Shown here piece after piece: positions 1 to 11,523 of a DNA stretch of 64,000 nt; the first letter of the stretch is position 1, and each line of letters starts with the position of its first letter. Position numbers and translations under genes: made by a program. The notes beneath the pieces were generated by a model, which was not told the DNA's origin, did no database searches, and saw only the letters and a program-made list of their open reading frames with translations. Origin of the DNA: Scleromitrula shiraiana (taxonomy: Eukaryota > Ascomycota > Leotiomycetes > Helotiales > Sclerotiniaceae); NCBI GenBank assembly GCA_028455995.1, contig JABELC010000005.1:2418001-2482000 (forward strand). Direction: 5' to 3'.

Positions 1-23
1 ATTTTTGTTTCATAGGGAGGGCA

Positions 24-1248
24 CTAGCTCCGTTCTCGCATTTGTCGGACATTCAGATTAATTCTCTTACTCTTCATAAATGGCGGACCGATACCGTATC
101 TATCAATTTCATGTTCAAGATATTCTGGGCACGTGCCAGGAATTATTTTTGGCACACCATGCCAAGCAAATCTTGACTCTCCTGTCATATAAAGCGCATC
201 GCCAGATCTTAGACGAAGGACGATATGATTTATATCCGACTCCAAATTGTCCAAACCGATGATGAATATACAATCACATCCAATGCTGATACTGACAAGA
301 CCACGGTCAACTTCCTCACTTACATCGCGATGCAAGCTTAGAGTATCTTTTGGAGAGTAAAAGTTAACGATAGCAGCTTGAGGTTGCATATCGGGAAATA
401 ATCCTTCCACAAGATTTGCAAGTTTGAATGGAAATTCTGGGGGCTCCTCTTCTGGATATACTTTGTTCGTCCAGTCATACTGCCCTCCAAGCGTAATCCA
501 GCGTAGATTTTTGGTCATTACTTGAGATAAACTTAAAGGCGGATGCATTGAGGGGTCCTTCGGTTCAGCAACAATAGTATTTGGAGAAAAGTCTTCCTCT
601 TGTCCAATTGGAAATTTAACTTTGTAATGAGCGTGAAGATTAGTTTTGTGGTATGGCTTGACAAGTTCATCATATACCAATTGTTTGACCAATTTCGATT
701 GAACTGAAAGAGGAATGAGAGCCGGCAAGACCAGAAGACCTAGTTTCTAGTCAGAAGACTTGCTAAGAAATATTGTTGTATTGTAGAATGAATAGATTGA
801 AATATCAGGATAAATATCATTGTCTGTTCAGGTTGGAAGAAATCAAACAGAATCAACGGCTACTATAGGAGTAGTGAACGCAAAGAGAGGTAAAGAAAAG
901 AATAATCCTACCAGGTACAACATCAGAACTGTATGCCAAACCCTCAAGAGGCGATTCTTTTGGTATTGGATATGAATCCACCTGATTCTGATCCGATGCT
1001 ACAGTGTTTTCATCATGAGGAGATTTCGATTCTTGTTGTAAGAAATCCGCATAAATCTTCTCTCGGACATCTTTAGATATACCTTGCAAGCCATGCATAT
1101 CAATCTTATTGAAATCCAGAATATCACTACAAGAATCAAGCTGATCAATAGGCATCTTTCGATAAAGCTTGAATACATCTTTCAGCTTTTCTGGAGCTGC
1201 TTTATAAGCATCCAGATGTTCCATCTTGTGGCTGATAGCAAAAGACAT
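24..1248 (-). CDS. AlkB homolog 1-type 2-oxoglutarate/Fe(II) dioxygenase
   Basis: Two exons, 1248-912 and 739-24, join across a 172-nt intron (donor GTAGGA, acceptor CTAG) to give 350 residues. The C-terminal half is a double-stranded beta-helix dioxygenase of the AlkB family. The iron ligands H249-x-D251 and H306 are visible, followed by the 2-oxoglutarate/substrate signature R338-x5-R344. The stretch LRWITLGGQYDW before the core, and NFYSPKDTL just ahead of HRD, resemble ALKBH1 rather than ALKBH2/3. The first ~110 residues are poorly conserved. Known ALKBH1 enzymes oxidatively demethylate tRNA (m1A, m5C) and DNA in nucleus or mitochondria; the substrate here cannot be told from sequence. 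The ATG at 1248 is the only start that gives a plausible N terminus. The gene diverges from CDK1. Confidence 0.88.
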
Positions 1249-1715
1249 AAATTCCCAATTCGGTGATGAATGTCTTCAAGCGAGGAGGAGTGATATCTTT
1301 AGATGTTTATTTATTTGCTGAACTTTTGTGCTCCCGTGTTTCTATCAAGAGCTGAGACGATATTTGAATCTGATTTGATTGATGATATTGATGAAGGTAT
1401 TGATGTTTCTTGACATCAAGGTTCTAAATTCCAAGTCAAATGAACGACTAGCTGCCAAGTATAAGTCAAAAGATAATTTGAAACAAGGTAGAATACTTCG
1501 ATAGCAACCGTGTTCACTGCACTTTCCATAATCCACCAATATTCAAGTACGAAGATGCTCTGAAATGGAAGTTTGTGTACACTCTAGTTGATATTTCAAG
1601 CCGCATTCAAGGTTTTGCACAAGAGAATTTTATTTGTTTAGCCGAAATCGCGGTCTTTGCAGCTTACCGTATTATTTTTTGTTGACAACGCGCCGCTAGA
1701 TCCCGGGTTACCGAC

Positions 1716-1746
<31 letters not shown>

Positions 1747-2225
1747 GATTATTATTTTGCTTGGTCTCTTGTTTACACTTCATTTAAAGGGACCAAGAAC
1801 AACGACGATATAACATTTGGAGCCAGCATTTGGTTTGACAACAACTCATACAAATAAACAAATCAATAAATCAATCAATCAATCAACAAATGCAAAGATC
1901 CTCTCATTAAAGTCTTCTACTTCTTCTTCTACTTCTTCTTCTTCTTCTTCTCTTTTCTTCTCTCTCTTCTCTTTCTACATAACGAATCCCATTTTCAAGG
2001 GTTAGGTTTTTCTATTTATTTTCGAATCGAATCAAAATACAGATGTTGTTGTTATTACAATAATATACCCCAATAACCAATTATCAATCCGTATTGCCCC
2101 TCCTTTTATACACCGCCCCACTTGAACGACGGGAAAGCAGATTTATTTTCTTCGATTAGATTGTCTAATCCTTTACGTTCCTTTTACTATTCGGCATCAA
2201 TCATAATCATAGGTATTTGATTATC
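1249..2225. promoter_or_regulatory. Divergent promoter region between the AlkB-like gene and CDK1
   Basis: This 977-bp gap lies between two outward-facing start codons and must carry both promoters. It holds an ATT/TTA microsatellite at about 1717-1757 and a CTT/pyrimidine-rich tract at about 1918-1975. Such tracts commonly lie upstream of fungal transcription starts. The short open frames here are microsatellite translations and not convincing genes. Confidence 0.5.
1717..1757. repeat. ATT/TTA trinucleotide microsatellite
   Basis: Uninterrupted TTA/ATT units run for about 30 bp, followed by one G interruption and more units, upstream of CDK1. Confidence 0.9.
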
Positions 2226-3393
2226 ATGGAGAATTATCAGAAGTTGGAGAAGATTGGAGAGGGTATGTAAATCCTATGCCGAGGGTCCCAAAGGGGGAAA
2301 ACGCAATCATTGTTTTTGTTTACTTGGTAACGCGGTATCTTATGCTAACGTTCGTCAACTTTTAAGGGACCTATGGGGTTGTTTACAAAGCCAAAGATCT
2401 TACCAATTCAGGACGGATCGTTGCCCTCAAGAAGATTCGACTCGAGGCAGAAGATGAAGGAGTTCCCAGTACAGCTATTCGAGAGATTTCTCTTCTTAAG
2501 GAAATGAACGACCCAAATATTGTTCGACTTTTTAATATTGTCCACGCAGATGGTCACAAATTATACCTTGTCTTCGAGTTCCTTGATCTCGATCTTAAGA
2601 AATATATGGAGTCTTTACCAGTTTCTGACGGTGGAAGGGGTCGAGCTTTACCTGAAGGATCTGGACCGGAATTGGGTAGACTTGGGCTGGGAGATGCAAT
2701 GGTCAAGAAATTCATGAGTCAATTGTGTGAAGGTGTTAGATATTGTCACAGTCATCGAGTTCTACACCGGGATCTCAAGCCGCAGAACTTACTCATTGAT
2801 CGGGAAGGTAACCTCAAGCTTGCAGATTTCGGTCTTGCTCGTGCTTTTGGTGTTCCTCTTAGAACTTATACCCACGAAGTCGTCACTTTATGGTACAGAG
2901 CTCCCGAAATTCTTCTTGGAGGTCGACAATACTCTACTGGTGTTGATATGTGGTCTGTTGGATGTATTTTCGCCGAGATGTGTACACGGAAACCTCTATT
3001 CCCTGGTGATTCCGAAATTGACGAAATCTTCAAGATCTTCAGGTAAGCTCCAATAAACCAAATCAATATATCACCATCTGCTAACATTCAAATAGACTTC
3101 TAGGTACACCCAATGATCAAGAATGGCCCGGCGTTAGTGATAAAACCTGTTTCCCCGATTTCAAGCCCTCATTCCCCAAATGGCAACGAGACCCCAAAAC
3201 CGTGCTCTGCACCAACCTCGACGAAGCCGGACTCGACCTCCTCGAAATGATGCTCGTATACGATCCCGCTGGCCGCATCTCCGCTAAACAAGCATGTCAA
3301 CATCCATACTTTGAGGAAGGTAGCTCCGCATACTCTGGAAGGGGTCTAGGTGCTACTTATACACCCACGAATGGCACAAATGGATATCACTGA
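2226..3393 (+). CDS. CDK1: Cyclin-dependent kinase 1 (Cdc2/NimX)
   Basis: Three exons (2226-2262, 2367-3042, 3096-3393) encode 336 residues. The introns are 104 nt (GTATGT, branch GCTAAC) and 53 nt (GTAAGC, branch GCTAAC). The protein has the glycine loop with inhibitory T14/Y15, catalytic K34, cyclin-binding helix PSTAIRE at 46-52, HRDLKPQN at 146-153, DFG at 166-168 and activation-loop T181 in YTHEVVTLWYR. Between helices D and E (about 99-125) is the Gly/Pro-rich insert seen in filamentous-fungal Cdc2 homologs. The C terminus after the kinase fold is a short Ser/Gly/Thr-rich tail. CDK1 with B-type cyclins drives G2/M and, in fungi, G1/S. The start has A at -3 and G at +4. Confidence 0.97.
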
Positions 3394-4555
3394 GGACTGA
3401 AGACTTGAGAGAATAACGAAATCGAATACCGATAATTGCATGTTATTGGATTTGGTTACCTGATGATGGATTATGGATGATGAGATAATTTATTTATGAT
3501 ATGATAAGAAAACGCAAGCGAGTAAAAAAGCAAAATATGAATGTTTATGGCATTCAATCGGTGCCTGTCTGTCTGTTTGTTCGTTTGTTTGTTTGTATGG
3601 ATGGTTTGGGGAATGGCATGGGATAGGAAGGGGAGGGAAAGGATTAGAAAATGGAACGATATGATATGGTTTGGTTTGGGTGGTGCATGCATGCATGAAA
3701 TGAGGTAGAGCTGCTAGCTATACATACCATACATAGCCATGAGATGAGCTTCAGGATAGGATAAGATAACATAACATAACATAAGATACTTGCATGGATA
3801 GGGGAGTGTGAGGGAGAGGGAGGAGGGGGGGAGGGGGTACTATACTTTATTCTATTTTAAAGAGGGTGGGATAGTTGGAGAGAAAAGTTGGAGGAGAGGA
3901 GAGGGGAGGGGAGGGGAGGGGAGGGGAGGGGAGATATTACGTATTATGGCTACTTAGATGTTAGCACCTTTTTTCTTTAATTTACACACTTTTTTTTTCT
4001 TTTTGATTTGATTCATGCTCCTCATTTTTGTCGTGGTTGGTTGGTTGGTTGGTTGGTTTCTTTTAGAGAACCAAATTCTCGTGTTTATGTCGTCTCCTTT
4101 CTGAACCTCGTTTTTTTTGATTTCAGATGAGGTGAAGTATGATATGATATGATATGATATGATATGGGATTATATTTTCTTTTATGGTTAGAGATGAGTA
4201 TTGAAATGTTCTCATTTCGATCTCTTAGTGTCTATAGTTCTATATTATTGAGCAAAGAATATCCTATTTCTTTCTTTCTTTCTGTCTATCTATTTGTCTA
4301 TCTATTTGTCTATCTATTTGTCTAGTATTATATATATCTCCATCTGAAAACGCCGTGGTTTTTGATTCGTTGTGGATGAGTGGTGGGTTGATTGGTGCGC
4401 ATCGTTTTCCATCCCGTTCCCGTTCCCATTTCCATTTCCATTCTCAATCGAATATATTTTAATCTCAATGGATATCCTGATATACGTATCCAACCCCAAT
4501 TCAACATCGACCTTCTACCCCCCCCCCCCCCCATTCTCCCACCATCAAATCAAAT
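3394..4555. other. Convergent intergenic region, microsatellite-rich
   Basis: This holds the 3' ends of CDK1 (+) and FMN1 (-). It contains a (GGGGA)n tract near 3895-3935, GGTT repeats near 4036-4058, ATATG repeats near 4138-4165, a TCTA/TTTG tetranucleotide region at 4262-4325 and a run of 15 C at 4518-4532, just downstream of the FMN1 stop. Open frames over the C-rich strand are proline-rich translations of low-complexity DNA. Confidence 0.7.
3895..3935 (+). repeat. (GGGGA)n G-rich pentanucleotide tract
   Basis: About seven consecutive runs of four G separated by single A lie on the plus strand downstream of CDK1. By the usual G-run rule this can fold as a G-quadruplex. Confidence 0.85.
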
Positions 4556-5303
4556 CTACACCTTCACCCTCTCCCCCTCCTCCTCCCCAACCTCCAACAA
4601 CCACTTTCCCCCCCTCTCCCCCCCATCCCTCCACCACCCCCACCCCTCCCTCTCCAAACTCCCCCTCGCAACCCTAATATCCATCTCAATATCCCTCACC
4701 AACCCCTCCAAATCCACATAATCCAGCTCCTCCCGTATGAACCCCAGTATCTCCACTCTCATCACGCTGCCGTAGAAATCCTGCGCGAACTTGTGCAGGA
4801 TGTGCACTTCCGCCGATCGGACCGTGTTTTTGTAGAACGGGTTGTAGCCGATGGACATTACCATAGGGTAGATGCGGAGGTCTGCGGGTGTAGGGGGAGA
4901 GGTGGGGGAGGCGGTGGTTGTGGATGGGGGTTGGGATGTGGAGGGGGGATTGGGTGGGGTGGTGGATGGGGGGGGAGAAGGCGGTGGGGTCGCCAGAAGA
5001 TCGGGGTGCGAGGGGGGGAGCACCAGCGAACAGTAGCCGAAATAGACACCGCTGGCGATGTCGTCGATCCAGGGGACGTCGGTTACGGGGATATTGGCTG
5101 TGGGAATACCGAGCTGAGTGTGTTAGTTTAGTTTAGTTTTGAAGAGAGAGGAGAGGAAGAAGGGAGAGGGCAAGATTGCTTACTTCTTTAGAACCGCGTC
5201 CGAATCCCGAAACGACGTTTCCAGCCATGCGGAGGGGAAACGGCGATTCAGGACCATCTGGAGATCCGACGATTAAGGGACGAGGGGGTCTGGTGGTTGT
5301 CAT
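4556..5303 (-). CDS. FMN1: Riboflavin kinase (ATP:riboflavin 5'-phosphotransferase)
   Basis: Exons 5303-5184 and 5113-4556 join across a 70-nt intron (GTAAGC...CTCAG) to give 225 residues. The product phosphorylates riboflavin to FMN, the first step of FAD/FMN synthesis. The sequence shows GNVVSGFGRGSKE (28-40), then LGIPTANIPV (41-50) with the PTAN nucleotide/Mg motif, then SGVYFGY. After an insert come MVMSIGYNPFY (124-134) and AEVHIL, with the presumed catalytic base E142. DFYGSVMRVEILGFIREE closes the beta-barrel. Residues about 72-117 are a Pro/Ser/Thr-rich loop inside the barrel domain, an enlarged form of a region known to vary in fungal riboflavin kinases. The last ~35 residues (Gly/Glu-rich) look unconstrained. 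The intron position is supported because the two motif halves join in frame. Confidence 0.92.
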
Positions 5304-5730
5304 GTTTTATTCCCGGGTTTATGTATATGTATGTGGATGTGGATGTGAAGATTGTTGAAAGCGATAGTTATGAATTATAGATTGAGGGGTGGATGACTAT
5401 TATATATGTATTATTGGTGGGCAGGATACCTACATAGGTAGTAAGATGGATTGGTATGGAATGAGATGAGTACATACTATGTTAGTAGTGGGGTTGATAA
5501 ATAAATTAATTGTAAGCAAGGCTATCTTATCAATATCAGTATCAGTATCATGATCAGTATCCGCATCACTATGAATGTGAATAATCAATTGTGGCGAATC
5601 AGATGGCGTTAATAGATTGAGGGTAAGGTACTCACTCATAGGGCTACAAAATCAAAAGAATGCTAATGTCAGCCTTCTCCTTAACTTGACACCCCAAATT
5701 CAAAACACCATGATCACAATCACGAAGCTT

Positions 5731-5763
5731 CAATTCAATTCAATTCAATTCAATTCAATTCAA
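5731..5763. repeat. (AATTC)n pentanucleotide microsatellite
   Basis: About six direct copies of CAATT/AATTC lie upstream of FMN1. Confidence 0.85.
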
Positions 5764-6076
5764 GTATCACGAAAACAAACCTTCCATTTAACCGCTATCT
5801 CCGTATATCGGCAGCAATTATCCATCATTCTCAGCTGCGATCCTCTCCTTTCCTCTCACCTGCTCCAGTTATACAATCAATCACACAAACTCCCATCCCA
5901 CGTGGTTAAGCAACGGCTAATTACATTCATCCCTTACAGACTACTGTAGTAGTGACAAGAACAGAACAGAAGAAAAGAGAAAATTCCAAGAAACGGGATC
6001 TTGCTTTTCTTTTTGATTGAAATTTTTTTCTTAATTAAGAGAAATTAGAAGGTTCTTGCGTGTGAAATGTTACAGC

Positions 6077-6107
6077 TGCAGTCAGTCAGTCAGTCAGTCA
6101 GTCAGTC
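6077..6107. repeat. (AGTC)n tetranucleotide microsatellite
   Basis: Seven tandem copies of CAGT/AGTC. Confidence 0.9.
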
Positions 6108-7119
6108 ACCGGAGATTTGATCTGATCTGATATTTTGATTTTGATTTTGAGGTGGCTGGGAATGTTCTGGAAGGATGGAAGGTTGATGTAGAGACTGTTA
6201 TGCTATATTAATGATATATTGTAACATCTATTTGATGGTTTATCTATTGTCAACGCGTTGATATCAATTAGTACTACATTATATATATACCTAGGTAGGT
6301 AGGTAAGTAGGTAGTTGTTGTACGAAGTTATTATTTTATTATTTTATTATTTTATTTATAACTATATCTCGAATTCACAGCACTAGACATCTTATCCCAA
6401 ATTACATAGCGCTTAACCTTTCATGGTTGGTTCATTCGTTCGTTCGTTTCCCCGCCGCCCTCTTTTTTTCCCAAAACCCCTGTCAAAAGACTTATTCAAT
6501 CAGAAAAATGAAGATGGCAGGACAACCAATGTTACAAGAAGACCACTTTCTAATTTTTTTCTCTTCCTCTTCTCTCATTCTTTCTATTTTTCCATTCCTC
6601 CTCATCTATCTTTCTGTTCCTGCATTCCTCGGAATAATTTATTTTATCATTATCTATCAATAACTAAAGCATAACAAAGTAAAGCAAACTTGAGTTCTTG
6701 CCTCGTCTTGTCTTATCGCTATCTATCTATCTATCGGATTGTTTACATCTACACAAAAAAAAGAATCTCAGCCTCGTGGATTCATTCGGTCTGCTCACCG
6801 CAACAAGTTGGATATTTTGGATTTTTTTTTTTTTGGAAAAAGAAGTGGGATATTTTATGTATGTATGTTGTTATACTCGGTGTGAAGATTAGAAAGAGTT
6901 TTAATACTAATATTTTATTACTAGATTTCCTCTAAATAACCTATCTATCTATCTACCTTCTTCTTCATCTCATCTCATCTCTACCATCCACATCCAACCG
7001 CCTCACTCACCTTTCCGGGCACGACTTACCACACCACACTACACCATACCATCAAACCCAATAATCCCATCCACCCATCCACCTCACCAACCAAAAAACC
7101 GCCCCAACAACCACCCAAA

Positions 7120-7287
7120 ATGGTCCAAGAAAACGACGTAATAGCAATAATCATCATCATCCTCTTCCTGATCCTCGCGCTCATCGCATACGGCATCTAC
7201 AGGTTAGTGCAGCAGGCGCGCGGGGGATCGAGTACGATTAGTGGGAGTAGCGGGAGTAGTGGAAGTGGCAGTTTGGCGGATGATTGA
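7120..7287 (+). CDS. Putative 55-residue single-pass membrane protein
   Basis: This ORF is short enough to be missed by common length cut-offs. It runs ATG to TGA without an intron. Residues 1-7 (MVQENDV) are polar. Residues about 8-27 are an almost pure Ile/Leu/Ala membrane span. YRLVQQARGG then gives a basic edge, followed by a Ser/Gly-rich tail of about 20 residues ending LADD. The start context is strong (A at -3, G at +4) and follows an A/C-rich leader and CT-rich tracts. Codons in the hydrophobic part are mostly C-ending (ATC, CTC), as in expressed fungal genes and unlike the AT-rich DNA around it. I do not recognise a family. A donor-like GTTAGT right after the span could splice to another tail. 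Confidence 0.5.
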   Translation: MVQENDVIAIIIIILFLILALIAYGIYRLVQQARGGSSTISGSSGSSGSGSLADD

Positions 7288-9152
7288 CGAAGATGAGGGG
7301 TTGGGGGTAAAGAGGAGATTTGGGAGAGAGAAGAGGGGGGATGGGGAATTGAGGGGGAGGGTGGGAATGGGTGGTTTAATGATTATGAATGGATGGGATA
7401 GGATGGGATAGGATAGGATAGGTTAGGAATGGGTGGGGTGTTATATACAATCAATGGAGGGGGGGATTATGATATTATACGATATGATGTGATATAACAT
7501 GAAATATCCATGTATACGAAACGAATAGGAAGGATGGAACAGGAAGGACAGGTTGGAATAAGATATAAAGGATAGGAAAGTTCATATATATTTCATGGGA
7601 TAGGCTGGATAATAAGGAAAGAAGAAAAGAAAAGAACAAGAAATTAGATGTGATGTACGAATGAATGAATCATTGGATAGGATAGGATAGGATAGGATAG
7701 GATAGGATATGATATTTTGCATATAGTACATCAATTATACCTAGGTAGCATAGCATAGTATGAGGAGTTTGTCTTTAATAAATATATTATAAAGGTTTTG
7801 ATTTCATTTTGATTTTCATGTTCAATTTATTTTAATTCATGCATTCATACTTCATTTTATTTTATTTCGATCATTCCATTCATTCGTCATGTTTCGGAGA
7901 AACATATATATATCTGAGATCCCTGGGGCCAACTACATGCATTTCCATGTCCATCTTCACCCCATTTAAATATATAAGTAAGTATCTTTTCCATTCGCTC
8001 CATCCCGCTTCTCTTCTTCCCCTTCCCCTTCCCCTTCCCATTTATCCCGCCCAAACCTCTCTCATTCTATCCTCTCCTCTCCTCCCCTCTCCTCTCCTCT
8101 CCTCTTAACCATCCAAAATCCAATAATGAATCCCACAATGAATCTCATTCCAATGCCAATCCCAATACCAATCCCAATACCCCATTTCCATACCCATCCC
8201 ATCCCATCCCATCCCATCCATCCCAATTTCCATATCCACATCCAAGTCCCAATCCCAAGTCCCAATCCCAATCCGAATCCCAATCCGAATCCCATACCCA
8301 CTCCCAAACCCCCAATGCAAACCCAACCCAAGATTCCCAAACGATGCAAGAACGATGCCAAAAACAACAAACACAAAAAATGCATGTATGCCAAAAGGAA
8401 ATAAAACATGAATAAAAAAAATATAGTTCAAAGAGATATTTTCAATCAGTCCCTTTCAATTCATATCCAGAGTCATAAAACCGCCATATAGTAATAATAG
8501 CCTGACTCTCTCTCTCTATACCCAAAAACGAATCATCGTAAAAGATAATATGCCCATCCCATCAGCGTCCGCATCCATTATATTAAATCCCAGAACCCAA
8601 GAATTCAATTATCTAATGCCATAATCAAGACCAAGACCAAGATCAAGACCAAGGCAAGATCTGTATACCAGCCAACTATCCCACAAAGTGAATGACCCAG
8701 ACCAAGCCCAAGACCAGCCAACACCATTTCATGTAGCGCCTTATAAATGAGAAAATGAACGTATAAATGAATATATGAATGTGTCGTATCCACGAATAAA
8801 AAACTGAATTATTTTGTCTGAATTCCTATCTTATCCTATGCATGTATATATATGTATGTGTGTATGTGTAGACGAAAAGAAAAGGATATAGAAATAAGAA
8901 GAGGAAGAAAGGTTTGATAGCGATTATTATTATAAGATGGTGGGTGGTTGGATGGTTGGATGAATGGATAAATAAGAGGTCATAAAAGGTCGTAAGTAAT
9001 TAGTGGGTGGGGTATATGTATATAATATAATATGTATGATGCGTATAGCGAGTATGTATATATGTAGTGGAGGATTAGGTATCTGGTATAAGTAGGTATC
9101 CAGGGTGAGTAGGTAGGTAGGTAGGTAGGTAAGTAGGTGGGCGAGGAAAGAT
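7288..9152. other. Convergent intergenic region, low-complexity
   Basis: Purine-rich and C-rich low-complexity DNA lies between the smORF and ERT1. It includes (GGATA)n at about 7675-7707, CCCAAT/CCAAT-rich repeats at about 8150-8300, CAAGAC-type repeats at about 8625-8660 and GTAG repeats at about 9105-9135. Long frames on both strands at 8060-8430 are translations of the imperfect repeat, not genes. Confidence 0.65.
7675..7707. repeat. (GGATA)n pentanucleotide microsatellite
   Basis: About seven tandem copies of GGATA/ATAGG downstream of the smORF. Confidence 0.85.
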
Positions 9153-11523
9153 CTAGATGCAGGGTAGGAACTATAGTGGAAATGTCCAATTAGCCAAATT
9201 CCACTTCTGTTCATTTCACTCTTCTTCTCTCCTCTCATGAACTCATACAACACCACCACCAAACAAAAAGAAAAAAACTCACATTCATAACAATTAACAT
9301 AGGAATATCAAAGACATCCCTCTTAACTGTCCAACAATAACTACAATCCATCTTCCCATCCCTCTCCAACCTCCCAATCCCATGCTCCGCATCAATCTCC
9401 TTTATTCGATTCCCCATGCCCCCAATCCCCGCCCCATTATTCCCTCCTGCTCCCCCCAAATCCTTCCTCTTCCCCTTATCCCCATCCTTATGTTCCGGCG
9501 ACTGCGACGTCCCATCCTTAGAAGTCTGATACTTAAGAAGTTTACACCTCGTCATCACACTCCCCCTACTATCACCAAAAGCCAACCGTGCAAAATCCTC
9601 GTAAAATTCAATTACGCTATCATCGTCTAGTAGTTCCGCCAGGAATACGGGTTGGGGTTTACCTTCCTTGGCTGCTCCTTGGGGGTCGGCTAGACCTAAA
9701 GGTCGCATTCTAGGAGTCGCATAATTGCCTCTAGTGGAACTTACTGCCGAGGATGTGGGTCCGCTATTTCCAGTATTGACATTAAGGTTCGTTTCGTTGC
9801 CTAATAGAACTTCTTTCTTCCAACCGGTAAGGAGAGTAAATTCTTTATTTACTGCGGCAATTTCTCCTGTTCGCCGACAAACAAGTGTTGGTGTACAGCA
9901 GTTTAGCATAAAGTCTTCATACTCGAATAGTGTTCTCTGAAAACATTTCTCCATAAATACAAGATCTTGTCGATTGAGGGTCTTTGTACATGAGATGAAA
10001 GAAGGTCTAATCGAAGCGAGTGATTTGGCTATTCGAAGAGTTTTGTTGGGGGAAAATCGTTTTTGTATAAAAGCAGTTAGACTATGAAAGCCAGTTGTGT
10101 ATGAGTAAGGTTCGTGAACAGTATCATAGATTGACGAAGGATCTCGATTCCTCTTTCCGAGCACCGATGACGGGCCAAGCTTCGACGATGGACCAGATTT
10201 CGTATCTTGACGTTTTGCTGGCCTGTGCTGACCCGCTGGAGTTGTGTAGGTAGTAGTAGTTGGGGAGCCTTCAAATCCCATCGTACTCGCCGCGGGGCTC
10301 GCTTCTGTGCTAGGACTTTGATGACTGCCCGGACCTGTCGCTATTGCATACGCATGTGGCAATCCATGATGCATGGTGTTGCCAAACACATTCCCACCAT
10401 TCTGTCGATCCATACCTACAGCGAAGTCTCCTAGCGCATCTGGGGGATACATTGGACTGAACGTGGGGTTGTTGCCAAATGCTGCACCATTGTTGAAATT
10501 AAGATCACCAACATTTTGTGTCATATTCGAATCTTGTGGTGGTGTTTCCGCTGCGCCAGATGACATGTGTCCTAGCATTCCAAACTCCAAAGCACCATAA
10601 TGATTTCCAAAATTTAATCCTTCCAGATCAAAGTTGAAAAGAGCCGGATTACTCGGATCGAAAAATGCACCACCAAATGCTGCCTGAGCATCATTTGACA
10701 CTTGTGGCATTGATATCCCTTGCATTCCAGCCGGACGATTGCCTGTAGTGTGAAAAGTTGGAGATATTGGCGATTGCTGATTACTTCCATATGACAGTCG
10801 TTGTTGTAATGGCGGTGGCATTTGAGCTTGTTGATTAGCTGCAAAAATCGTATAAGATGGGGAAGAATCCGGCTGAGAGAAGAAGTTCCCAATACCAGGA
10901 GATGGTTCTGTCGGCGTAGAAGTGCCTGTAAGTGGTCCGCTACGATTGTTGTTCACTTGATTATAAGTTGGTCCCAAAACGGGTCTCAAGGCTTCAGGGG
11001 GTGCATCATGAAGATACTTTGCTTTTTTCCTGACACCATCTTGGCAAGCATCTGCTAAACCTCGTTTTATACAGCGTTGGCATGGACGCTCATCCCCTAT
11101 ACAATTCATTCTCAGCACACGTAGAAAAAGTCAACTGAAATTATGGTAAATAGCGGAAACAAACATAGGCTAGGTGATGAAATGCAACGATTTCAGCGTG
11201 TAGAATCCTGAAAACGAAGTCTAAGGAAAAGCAAACATACCACAAGTCAAATGAGCTCGTTGACAAGCAAAACAAGCTCTTCTGGCCTTCTTTCTCCTAG
11301 GTCTCAATGGATCTTTTGGATCGAACTTCGGTTTCGTAGCCGTAGCAGTTGCTCCAACAGTATTTCCATTCTCATCACTGCCTGGTCTTACTTTTTGTTC
11401 CGCCATTTCCTTATTATCGTCCTCTTTTCCTATAACATCAAGCTCTTGCTCATGATCACTATAATCGTTTTCCGAAGCGCCATCCGAAACCTCAGGATCA
11501 TCTATCTCAGTTTCTCCCGACAT
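9153..11523 (-). CDS. ert1: Zn2Cys6 transcription activator of gluconeogenesis (Ert1/AcuK/AcuM type)
   Basis: Three exons, 11523-11241, 11096-9283 and an 18-nt last exon 9170-9153, encode 704 residues. The Zn2Cys6 cluster has perfect spacing (C84-x2-C87-x6-C94-x5-C100-x2-C103-x8-C112). It is split by the first intron (144 nt, GTATGT...ATAG) right after C94. The following VRKKAKYLHDAP and the preceding RPRRKKARRACFACQ are hallmarks of the Ert1/AcuK/AcuM family. A long Ser/Gln/Pro/Asn-rich middle is followed by a PAS-like domain from about residue 485, containing CCTPTLVCRRTGEIAAVNKEF. The C terminus is CSYCWTVKRDVFDIPMLIVMN, then FLPCI from the micro-exon. Family members bind CGG-type sites and activate gluconeogenic genes such as PCK and FBP. 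AcuK cannot be told from AcuM by eye. Confidence 0.92.

Larger units (their letters stand above)
5304..7119. promoter_or_regulatory. Divergent upstream region of FMN1 and the membrane smORF
   Basis: No gene is supported in these 1.8 kb. It carries (AATTC)n at about 5731-5763, (AGTC)n at about 6077-6107, GTAG repeats near 6292-6312, an ATTTT/TTA region at 6331-6357, and long pyrimidine (CT) tracts at about 6540-6640 and 6955-7000. The CT tracts just ahead of the smORF suit a fungal promoter or 5' UTR. Confidence 0.5.

Noticed and set aside
4372..4721. Proline-rich plus-strand frames opposite the FMN1 3' end
   Set aside because: They are the antisense of FMN1's Gly/Glu-rich C terminus plus a poly-C tract.
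8062..8431. Gly/Met/Trp-rich and Pro/Asn-rich frames on both strands
   Set aside because: All are translations of an imperfect CCCAAT-type repeat; composition is pure low complexity.
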